Shown here: positions 1 to 6,416 of the stretch, in pieces
Layout: each line of letters begins with the position of its first letter
How positions within the stretch are numbered: position 1 is the first letter of the stretch
NCBI GenBank assembly: GCA_946629635.1
Contig: CAMOYA010000006.1
Span: forward strand, 1 to 49,835
Direction: 5' to 3'
DNA from: an uncultured Clostridia bacterium
Lineage (GTDB): Bacteria; Bacillota; Clostridia; Christensenellales; Aristaeellaceae
DNA length: 49,835 bases
The notes under the pieces: model-generated
Told to the model about the DNA's origin: nothing
Database searches by the model: none
What the model saw: only the letters and a program-made list of their open reading frames with translations
Translations under genes and position numbers: made by a program

Positions 1-5
1 CCTGC

Positions 6-419
6 TCACCTGTTATTTGATTCTGTCTCGGTTTCCAGCATATGACCGGTATCGGAAACCGCAAACAAGCCGGAAGATTCCAATGCCGAGATGGCCCGGT
101 CAAAATGCGCTTCCTTTACCAGAATATAATCCGTGTTGTAGGTGGATACGGCAAAGATGCTGATCCCGTTTTCCGCCAGGATCGAGGAAATCTTCGCCAG
201 AATACCGATCAGGGAGAAATCCAGCGTTCCCTCGATCCGGAATCCCCGCCATCCGTCCTCCCTCTCCGACGTATGTGCGGGCGTATCCGCCGTGCGGCAC
301 ACCAGGGAGAGTTCCTCATCCGTTTTGCCGATGAAGAAGAACCCGGCGCCGAGATCGATATCGGCCATCGAGGGGACCTTGCATACCGTCAGCGCATCCG
401 GCAGCTGCTTCAGTTTCAT
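6..419 (-). CDS. ACT domain-containing protein
   Basis: A 137-residue protein that is little more than ACT-type fold. The C-terminal half (about residues 65-130) has the ligand-binding-domain pattern, with LIGILAKISSILAENGISI followed by an aliphatic beta strand; this is the form seen in small ACT regulators of the DUF/COG3603 type, which are thought to sense amino acids. The reading frame is open further upstream, but the start chosen is the ATG at 419 because GGAGTGATTGAG precedes it and the upstream extension would enter the nitroreductase gene. It lies 40 bases after the nitroreductase stop, so the two may be co-transcribed. The ligand is unknown. The stop codon is at 6-8, so the gene is complete. 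Confidence 0.85.
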   Translation of the reverse strand: MKLKQLPDALTVCKVPSMADIDLGAGFFFIGKTDEELSLVCRTADTPAHTSEREDGWRGFRIEGTLDFSLIGILAKISSILAENGISIFAVSTYNTDYILVKEAHFDRAISALESSGLFAVSDTGHMLETETESNNR

Positions 420-459
420 CTCAATCACTCCGTTGAAAAATGGATGGATGACCGGATAA

Positions 460-972
460 TCAAAGCCAGCTGACGGTTTCGTCCAGCGCTTTGCGGCTGG
501 CGTGATTGGCGAGCGGGCCGGCGCCTTCCGCGGCATATCCCAGATCCATGACCATCAGGATCTCTTCGTTTTCCGGCAGCGACAGGGCTTCCGCCAGCTT
601 CTCCGGATCCAGGAAATTGACCCAGCAGCTGTCTACGCCCTCATTCGCGGCGGCCAGAATCATGTGGGTGGCGACGATGGTGGCATCCTCTACGCCGGAA
701 TCCCGCTTTCCGCCCGGATATGTGAATACGTTGTTCCGGTCAAAGGCGACCACCAGCACCGTAGGAGCGCCATACCGGCAGGGGGTGACGGAATCGACTT
801 TGGCCAGGGCTTCCGCGCTCTGGACGACATATACATGCTGCTCCTGCAGGTTCTTGGCCGTGGGCGCCAGCCGTCCGGCATTCAGGATCGCTTCCAGCTT
901 TTCCTTTTCCACCGGCCGGTCAGAATACTTCTTGCAGGAGTAACGATTTTGAATGACTTCCCTGAATTCCAT
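460..972 (-). CDS. Nitroreductase family protein (FMN-dependent)
   Basis: A 170-residue cytoplasmic flavoprotein of the nitroreductase family. It opens with the characteristic helix (EVIQNRYSCKKYSDRPVE) whose R-S/Y-x-R/K pattern contacts the FMN phosphate, followed by APTAKN (about residues 36-41). The later MILAAANEGVDSCWVN and DLGYAAEG segments match the second FMN/dimer region. These enzymes use NAD(P)H to reduce nitro groups, quinones or other small oxidants; the natural substrate cannot be read from sequence. The length is typical for the short clostridial subgroup. GAAGGGAGC precedes the ATG at a workable distance. Upstream, a TATAAT hexamer on the minus strand (1050-1055) may be the -10 box, without a convincing -35. 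Confidence 0.9.
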   Translation of the reverse strand: MEFREVIQNRYSCKKYSDRPVEKEKLEAILNAGRLAPTAKNLQEQHVYVVQSAEALAKVDSVTPCRYGAPTVLVVAFDRNNVFTYPGGKRDSGVEDATIVATHMILAAANEGVDSCWVNFLDPEKLAEALSLPENEEILMVMDLGYAAEGAGPLANHASRKALDETVSWL

Positions 973-1152
973 GGTGAAATGCTCCCTTCGTCAGATGGAT
1001 CATGTCCGCGTTCAGCCCGGAACAGAGGCTGAGCGAAGCAAACAACGGAATTATAGCACTTTTACAGGGCATATGAACAGGAAAAATTCGCTGTCGTTAT
1101 TTCGAAGCCTTGAGGAAGGCATATACCATCAGGATATCGCACACTGTTGATA

Positions 1153-2001
1153 TTATTGATCCGCACCGGGAAAATCCTTCAGGACCACCAGACGGATTTC
1201 CGACGGCAGGTAGATCTCAGTCATGACGGTGTTTTCCGGCTGATCCTCCTGATCGGCATTGTCCCAGTTGTAATAGTTGGCCGCTTCTGTCCAGAAAACA
1301 ATATCCGAATCGCCGGAAGCCAGGCTGACGGCCCTGGCGCCACTGTCAATCGAAATAAACTGAACGTTCATTTCGAGCTGCTTTCCGATTTCGGTGATCA
1401 GTGCGGTGTTGAAACCCGCGGGGGTACCATCGGCGTTGAAATAATCCATCGGCGGAATATCTCCCGTCAGCGCGACCTTCAGCGTCGGAGCCTGATCAAA
1501 ATGCGCAGGCTCAATGGCGACAGGTTCCTGCCCTTCAATGCACTGATCGACATACTGCCGTTTCAGTGCATCCATCGTTCCGTCTTCCTTCATCCGGGAA
1601 ATGATGGCTGAGATCCGGCTGCACAATTCCTGATCCGCTTCGCGCAAAAGCATGGAAAAACCGTAGGAGTATTCATGATCCGGATCGGTTGAAAAAGTGG
1701 AATACAGATCTTCTCTGCTCCTGATAAACTCATATGTGTACTCATTGGTAATGAATCCGTCAATCACGCCGGTATTGAGGGCAAGAATCATGCTGCTGAG
1801 CGTATCAAAATACTGATACTCTGAAAACGGAATATCCATAAAAGCGTTTGTATCGCGAATCTGCGCGTTCAGGGTTTCTTCATCCACACCCAGCTTGGTC
1901 AGGTGTCCGAGGGGCTTCTGCTGATCTGATTCACTCCATGCCATGCCCATCGTGCAAAAGCACAGGATCAGTGCCACCGCAAGTGCAGGAATCCGTTTCA
2001 T
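1153..2001 (-). CDS. Solute-binding protein with lobes in swapped order (SBP_bac_3-like)
   Basis: A 282-residue exported protein (Sec signal about residues 1-23, cleavage near AWS/ES; no good lipobox). In ordinary type-3 amino-acid-binding proteins lobe 1 comes first, then lobe 2. Here residues 29-155 read like lobe 2 (LNTGVIDGFITNEYT, then YGFSMLLREADQEL and a closing MKEDGTMDALKRQYVD helix), whereas residues 172-282 read like lobe 1 (TLKVALTGDIPPMDYFNADG, PAGFNTALITEIGKQL, LASGDSDIVFWTEA) and stop where lobe 2 would normally begin. So the protein looks permuted, or like two half-domains. Its ligand is unknown, and no permease or ATPase gene is adjacent. AAAGGAG precedes the ATG. A minus-strand TATAAT at 2089-2094 is a probable -10 box. 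Confidence 0.8.
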   Translation of the reverse strand: MKRIPALAVALILCFCTMGMAWSESDQQKPLGHLTKLGVDEETLNAQIRDTNAFMDIPFSEYQYFDTLSSMILALNTGVIDGFITNEYTYEFIRSREDLYSTFSTDPDHEYSYGFSMLLREADQELCSRISAIISRMKEDGTMDALKRQYVDQCIEGQEPVAIEPAHFDQAPTLKVALTGDIPPMDYFNADGTPAGFNTALITEIGKQLEMNVQFISIDSGARAVSLASGDSDIVFWTEAANYYNWDNADQEDQPENTVMTEIYLPSEIRLVVLKDFPGADQ

Positions 2002-2125
2002 CTGTCATTTCTCCTTTTCATCCGTCATTTGAAGTATCTGTAATCAATGGGGGTTTCCGATGGACAGCAGCCGTTCAGCGACATGTCCATTATAATCAAA
2101 ACAGCGGTGATTGGACAGACAGGAC

Positions 2126-2172
2126 AAAAAAAGAACCGTGAGCGGGGATCTCCCAACTCACGGTTCTTTTTT
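2126..2172. terminator. Bidirectional rho-independent terminator
   Basis: A 12-bp perfect stem (AAGAACCGTGAG at 2131-2142 with its complement at 2157-2168) and a 14-nt loop. A run of A lies before it and a run of T after it, so it can end transcripts on either strand. It sits just after the ferredoxin stop codon and is most likely the ferredoxin terminator. Confidence 0.9.
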
Positions 2173-2178
2173 CATGCA

Positions 2179-2349
2179 TCAGGCCTGAGCAGGAGCTCCG
2201 ACCGGGCAGGTTTCCGCGCAGGCACCGCATTCGATGCAGGCATCGGGATTGATTTCATACTTGCCTTCGCCTTCAGAGATGGCGGAAACGGGGCATTCGG
2301 CAGCGCAGGCGCCGCAGCTGATGCAGTCTTCAGAAATTTTGTAAGCCAT
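2179..2349 (-). CDS. 2[4Fe-4S] ferredoxin
   Basis: A 56-residue clostridial-type ferredoxin. Two CxxCxxCxxxCP motifs are intact: CISCGACAAECP near residues 9-20 and CIECGACAETCP near residues 38-49, enough for two cubane clusters. Such proteins are low-potential cytoplasmic electron carriers for enzymes such as pyruvate:ferredoxin oxidoreductase and hydrogenase. The ATG at 2349 is preceded by GGAGGTAAAC, a strong ribosome site. The gene stands alone between its own promoter and a strong terminator, so it is probably a highly expressed monocistronic message, as expected for an anaerobe. Confidence 0.97.
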   Translation of the reverse strand: MAYKISEDCISCGACAAECPVSAISEGEGKYEINPDACIECGACAETCPVGAPAQA

Positions 2350-2369
2350 AGTTTACCTCCAAATTATTC

Positions 2370-2440
2370 CGTTCTTTGTCAGAACGTTTAGTCCATAGCT
2401 AATCATACCACATTTGTCGGCCCGATTGCAACACTTGCAT
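2370..2440 (-). promoter_or_regulatory. Ferredoxin promoter with short inverted repeats
   Basis: On the minus strand, -35 TTGCAA (2426-2431) and -10 TATGAT (2402-2407) are 18 bp apart and face the ferredoxin gene. The -35 box lies inside the small palindrome TGCAA-CAC-TTGCA (2427-2439), which could be an operator. A second inverted repeat, CGTTCT-TTGTC-AGAACG (2370-2386), lies in the leader. The promoter is a good match; any regulator is inference. Confidence 0.65.
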
Positions 2441-2454
2441 TTGTCTGATTTATC

Positions 2455-3786
2455 TCATTTGATCGCATCCATGGCCTGCCGGACGGCTTCCGCCCAGCTG
2501 GATTTCCGGGGAGCGGATTCGGCTGCCGGAGCGGAAGGCGCTGCCGGCTTTGCTTCGGGCGCATGCGCCGGTCGGAGATCGCGGTGATCGTCATGCCTGG
2601 CCTCCGAATCCTTCCGGGGAGGCCTGCGCGAAGCTCTGGGCGGCCGGCCGGGTGCGGAAGCGGGTTCCGATTCTTCCCCCTGCGGCTGCATGTCCGTCTG
2701 CGGTTTTTTGTTGGGGTTCTCGCGGCGGACCGGCTTTCCGAGCTTTTCGCTGGCGCCCTGGGGACGGGGCTTTTTCTCCCGGGAACGGCGATCGCCTCTT
2801 AAGGGTTTCGTTTCCTCCGCGATGACCACCTCATCGTCGGAGATCAGCTCGAGCACTTCCGGATCCACGGTATCCTCCGCGTCCTCCGGGTCAGCTGCTT
2901 CGGCAGCCTCCTGGGCCTGCGGAACGATCGCCGGCGCCGGACGCGCGGCAGGCACATTCCGGCCGATGCCGGAATCCTGCTGAGGCCGGGTAATCTGATC
3001 GAGAGGATATTCCCGGATTTCACTCGCATCCCCCACGGTGATCCGGACGGATACCGTTTCCTTCAGGATGTTCAGATCCGTGACCGGGCCCGCGCCATCG
3101 GGTGTGATGACTTCCCTTCCGACCCTCGGCATCTTCTTCCGGGTCTGTTCATAATGATCCTGCTCGTATTTGAGACAGCACATCAGCCGGCCGCAGACGC
3201 CGCTGATCTTCGTCGGATTCAGGGACAGGTTCTGCTCCTTGGCCATTTTGATGGAAACGGGCTGGAACTCAGAGAGGAACGATCCGCAGCAGATCGGCCG
3301 TCCGCAGGGACCCAGTCCGCCGAGCATCCTGGCCTCATCCCGGACGCCGATCTGGCGCAGCTCGATCCGCATCTTGAATACGGAAGCGAGATCCTTGACC
3401 AGGGAACGGAAATCCACCCGGCCGTTGGCGGTGAAATAGAACAGAATCTTGCTGTTGTCAAACGCGTATTCCACGGAGACCAGCTTCATGTCCAGCTGGT
3501 GCTCCGCGATCTTCTTCTGACAGATGGAATAGGCTTCCCGCTCCCTGGAGCGGTTATCCGTGCTGTGCTGAATATCCTGCTCGGTGGCCAGCCGGATGAT
3601 CTTCCGAAGCGGGGACCTGAGCGAGGATTCCTCCGCTTCCCGGTTGCCGATGACGACCTCGCCCAGATCCATTCCCCGGGAGGTGTCCGCAATCACGTAA
3701 TCCCCGGGATTGAGCGTCAGGCCGTTTGATTCGAAATAATAAATTTTTCCGTTTTGTTCCAGCTGTATACCCGTAACGTCTACCAT
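2455..3786 (-). CDS. ricT: PSP1 domain protein RicT (YaaT)
   Basis: A 443-residue RicT/YaaT homologue. Residues 1 to about 270 form the PSP1-type domain with the diagnostic cysteines CGRPICCGSF and CGVCGRLMCC-like clusters; in Bacillus subtilis RicT works with RicA and RicF in an iron-sulfur complex that assists RNase Y maturation of operon transcripts. The last ~150 residues are low-complexity, acidic and then rich in Pro, Ala, Arg and Lys, so probably disordered, and make this protein much longer than the usual ~275 residues. The frame stays open far upstream into holB, but ATG 3786 is the start: GGGGGAAGGAAG precedes it and homology begins there. It overlaps the holB stop by 7 bp. RicA and RicF are not in the window. 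Confidence 0.93.
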   Translation of the reverse strand: MVDVTGIQLEQNGKIYYFESNGLTLNPGDYVIADTSRGMDLGEVVIGNREAEESSLRSPLRKIIRLATEQDIQHSTDNRSREREAYSICQKKIAEHQLDMKLVSVEYAFDNSKILFYFTANGRVDFRSLVKDLASVFKMRIELRQIGVRDEARMLGGLGPCGRPICCGSFLSEFQPVSIKMAKEQNLSLNPTKISGVCGRLMCCLKYEQDHYEQTRKKMPRVGREVITPDGAGPVTDLNILKETVSVRITVGDASEIREYPLDQITRPQQDSGIGRNVPAARPAPAIVPQAQEAAEAADPEDAEDTVDPEVLELISDDEVVIAEETKPLRGDRRSREKKPRPQGASEKLGKPVRRENPNKKPQTDMQPQGEESEPASAPGRPPRASRRPPRKDSEARHDDHRDLRPAHAPEAKPAAPSAPAAESAPRKSSWAEAVRQAMDAIK

Positions 3787-4799
3787 TGACTTCCTTCCCC
3801 CATAAAGGCAAAGAGCAGCTGCTCCAGAACTGCCTGAAAATTGACATTGAACTGTAATTGTTTCCGCGCCTGAGAAACAGCATCGAGCAGAAACAGGAAC
3901 CGTTCCACCGGCGCCGATCGGGCAAAATGCGCCCAGTTGTCCGGAAACAGCGGAACCTCCGTATCCGCATCTCCGCCGAGCCGGACCTGGAGCAGTTCCC
4001 GAACCATGGACTCCAGAATCTCCAGCATGCGGGGGGCATCCGCCTTTCTGTCCTTCCAGGCGTTCGAGGTCTGGAGGATCCCGCTGCGCAGTTTGCCGGC
4101 AAAGAAGGCGGAGAGCACCTCCCGGCGCATTTGCCAGTAGGTCTCGTCCCCGGCGAGCTCCAGTGCCTTGCCGATGGAACCGGAGGCATACCGGACGGAA
4201 TCGCGGATCCGCTCCGAAGCGACATGCTGATCCCGCAGCACCTTCTCCACATATTCGTTCGGCCAGGGACGCAGCCGGATATGCCGGCACCGGCTGATCA
4301 CGGTGGTCAGCAGGGAATCCGGATGATCCGTACAGATCAGGATAAAGGTGTTTTCCGGTGGCTCCTCCAGCGTTTTAAGGAGCGAATTCTGCGCCTGCGG
4401 CGTCATTTTTTCCGCATCAAAAATCAGCACCACGCGGGCATTGCCGCCCATGGTCCGCAGAGAGCAGAGCCGGATCATTTCGCGGATATCGTCCACCGGG
4501 ATGGTGGCCCGGTCCTTCTTCACATCCGGCGAGAGCGGAGCGCCCTGACGGATCACGATCATATCGGGATGCTCCAGATTCGCGGACATCGCACAGGCGC
4601 GGCACGCGCCGCAGGGGCGCATACGTCCTTCGGACTCGCACAGAAGGGATGCAGCCATCCGGGATGCAAGGGTTTTCTTCCCCAGGCCCTTTTCGCCGCT
4701 CAGCAGGCAGGCATGAACCAGCTGCCTGTCCGCCAGCTGATCCAGCAGCACAGAGACATCCTCACCCTGGCTGCGAAATGAATTCAGATCTGCCGCCAT
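3780..4799 (-). CDS. holB: DNA polymerase III subunit delta' (HolB)
   Basis: A 339-residue AAA+ clamp-loader subunit. It has a Walker A-like loop (SGEKGLGKKT), the zinc-binding cysteine cluster C..CGACRAC near residues 53-67, a Walker B-like IFDAEKMTP, the LLKTLEEPP segment and the SRC motif (ISRCRHI) that acts in trans in clamp loaders. Together with tau/gamma and delta it loads the beta clamp at the replication fork. It is in the conserved darA-holB-ricT order known from Bacillota (tmk-yaaQ-yaaR-holB-yaaT in B. subtilis), although tmk and yaaR are absent here. It begins 7 bases after darA and overlaps ricT by 7 bp, so translation is probably coupled. Confidence 0.95.
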   Translation of the reverse strand: MAADLNSFRSQGEDVSVLLDQLADRQLVHACLLSGEKGLGKKTLASRMAASLLCESEGRMRPCGACRACAMSANLEHPDMIVIRQGAPLSPDVKKDRATIPVDDIREMIRLCSLRTMGGNARVVLIFDAEKMTPQAQNSLLKTLEEPPENTFILICTDHPDSLLTTVISRCRHIRLRPWPNEYVEKVLRDQHVASERIRDSVRYASGSIGKALELAGDETYWQMRREVLSAFFAGKLRSGILQTSNAWKDRKADAPRMLEILESMVRELLQVRLGGDADTEVPLFPDNWAHFARSAPVERFLFLLDAVSQARKQLQFNVNFQAVLEQLLFAFMGEGSQW

Positions 4800-4806
4800 C
4801 CGACCG

Positions 4807-5139
4807 TCAGACCTTCAGGAAATGATCGACGGAAAGGACGAACAGCGTGGCGCCGCCGACCGTGACCTCGACCGGATAGGTGGAATATTCACCGTGAGCG
4901 ATTCCGCTGACGGAGGTGGTGGCTGTCGTCATCTGCTTCCGGCTCTTGCAGACGGACTCCACGATATGAATCGCTTCATCCATCCGGTCCTCGTTGACGC
5001 CCAGCAGCAGCGTCGTATTACCGGCGCGCAGGAATCCTCCGGTCGTCGCCAGCTTGGTGACGCCAAAGCCCTGCTGCATCAGTTTCGAAATCAGCCTGGA
5101 AGAGTCCTCATCCTGAACGATTGCAATAATCAGTTTCAT
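4807..5139 (-). CDS. darA: Cyclic-di-AMP receptor, PII-like (DarA/PstA)
   Basis: A 110-residue PII-like trimer-forming protein (COG3870). MKLIIAIVQDEDSSRLISKL, then GFGVTKLATTGGFLRAGNTTLL and the second half GVNEDRMDEAI match the family that binds c-di-AMP at subunit interfaces. The downstream effector of the receptor is not known in general. The ATG at 5139 is preceded by AAGGAGG at good spacing; the upstream in-frame ATGs lack a ribosome site. It is the first gene of the darA-holB-ricT unit with its own promoter at 5176-5204. A TrkA homologue at 14.1 kb is another protein type linked to c-di-AMP. Confidence 0.95.
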   Translation of the reverse strand: MKLIIAIVQDEDSSRLISKLMQQGFGVTKLATTGGFLRAGNTTLLLGVNEDRMDEAIHIVESVCKSRKQMTTATTSVSGIAHGEYSTYPVEVTVGGATLFVLSVDHFLKV

Positions 5140-5175
5140 TAATGAACGCCTCCTTCTTGATTCATAAACCATCAT

Positions 5176-5204
5176 AGTATACCCCAGCAGCCGCTGAAAA
5201 TCAA
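5176..5204 (-). promoter_or_regulatory. Promoter of darA-holB-ricT
   Basis: Minus strand: -35 TTGATT (5199-5204), 17-bp spacer, -10 TATACT (5176-5181). It points to darA, with a short leader. Confidence 0.75.
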
Positions 5205-5212
5205 GTTGGTGC

Positions 5213-5241
5213 TTTACAATGTGCGGGAAAGCGGATAGACT
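5213..5241 (+). promoter_or_regulatory. Promoter of the THUMP-type methyltransferase
   Basis: Plus strand: -35 TTTACA (5213-5218), 17-bp spacer, -10 TAGACT (5236-5241), about 35 bases before the start codon. It is divergent from the darA promoter only 9 bp away. Confidence 0.6.
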
Positions 5242-5276
5242 GGATGCGGATCACAGCAATCCATGGGAGGATCAGA

Positions 5277-6416
5277 ATGAACGGAATGTTTCCCTGCTAT
5301 GCTACGGCAGCCTTTGGACTGGAAGGACTGGTTTCACGGGAGCTGAAGGAACTGGGAATGGCGGATGTTGCGGCCGAGAACGGCGGCGTGCGCTTTACCG
5401 CGGATGTGGCCGGCATGTTTGCCTGTAACCTGCACCTGGACGTATGCGACCGGGTGTTCATCATTGTCGGGGAGCAGACATGCGTTTCCTTCGAAGAACT
5501 GTATCAGCTGGTGCTTTCCCTGCCCTGGGAAAAATATGCGCAGGGGGCCGAAGCATTCAATATTGATGCCCGGTGCGCCCGAAGCCGCCTGATGAGCCCG
5601 CGGGACTGCCAGTCCATCACCAAGAAGGCGATTCTGGACCGGATGCGGAAAGTCAGAGGGCTGAGCCGTTTCCCGGAAAGCGGATGCGACTTTTCCGTGC
5701 TGGTTTCCATCCATGCGGACAAGGTGCGGGTTCTGCTCAATACGTCCGGGGACGCGCTTTCCCGCCGGGGGTACCGGACATGGAACGGCGAAGCGCCGCT
5801 GCGGGAAACGCTGGCTGCCGCGCTGATTCACCTGAGCCCCTGGCGGGTGGGCCGGCCGCTGTATGATCCCTGCTGCGGCACGGGAACCATCGTGGCGGAA
5901 GCGGCGCTGATGGCCGCCGGGCGCTGCCCGGGGCTGAGAAGAAGGTTTGCCATGGAGGAATACGCCTTCTGTGCCGGCTTTGATTTTTCGACCGTCCGGC
6001 GGGAAGCCGAAAGCCGGTTTGACCGGGAAAAACCTTTCTCCATCGGCGGATCGGATGTGGATCCGGAGGCCATTGAACTGGCCCGGAGACATTGCCGCCA
6101 GGCGGAGATGGAAGGACGGGTTCAGCTCAGCGTCGGGCGCCTGCAGGATCTGACCATGGAGGATCAGGGCGGCGTGTTCATCTGCAACCCGCCGTACGGG
6201 GAGCGGCTCAGCGACCAGAAAAGCTGCCGGGAGCTGTACCGGGATCTGCACGCGCTGCAGATGCGGAACCCTTCCTGGTCGCTGTGTGCCATTTCCTCCG
6301 ATCCGGGCTTTGAGAGAGCCTTCGGAAAGCGGGCAGACAGAAAACGGCGCCTGTATAACGGGCGCCTGGAATGCACATACTATATCTTTAACGCTCCGGA
6401 AAAAAGGAATCCATGA
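5277..6416 (+). CDS. THUMP domain class I SAM-dependent RNA methyltransferase (RlmL/YpsC type)
   Basis: A 379-residue cytoplasmic RNA methyltransferase. The first ~165 residues have the ferredoxin-like/THUMP module (SPRDCQSITKKAILDRM, GCDFSVLVSIHADKVRVLLNT). The catalytic Rossmann domain follows, with motif I YDPCCGTGTIVAEA near residue 197 and the NPPYGERL motif near residue 303, typical of N2-guanine or N6-adenine methylation. The closest known group is the RlmL N-terminal/YpsC family acting on 23S rRNA; the exact target is inference. The ATG at 5277 is preferred over the one at 5244 because GGGAGG stands six bases upstream. Its last 29 bp overlap, tail to tail, the end of the next gene on the other strand. 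Confidence 0.92.
   Translation: MNGMFPCYATAAFGLEGLVSRELKELGMADVAAENGGVRFTADVAGMFACNLHLDVCDRVFIIVGEQTCVSFEELYQLVLSLPWEKYAQGAEAFNIDARCARSRLMSPRDCQSITKKAILDRMRKVRGLSRFPESGCDFSVLVSIHADKVRVLLNTSGDALSRRGYRTWNGEAPLRETLAAALIHLSPWRVGRPLYDPCCGTGTIVAEAALMAAGRCPGLRRRFAMEEYAFCAGFDFSTVRREAESRFDREKPFSIGGSDVDPEAIELARRHCRQAEMEGRVQLSVGRLQDLTMEDQGGVFICNPPYGERLSDQKSCRELYRDLHALQMRNPSWSLCAISSDPGFERAFGKRADRKRRLYNGRLECTYYIFNAPEKRNP

Noticed and set aside
3787-4290. Upstream extension of ricT to a 611-residue protein
   Set aside because: The extra 168 residues lie in a different frame over holB, and a strong ribosome site and homology mark ATG 3786 as the start.
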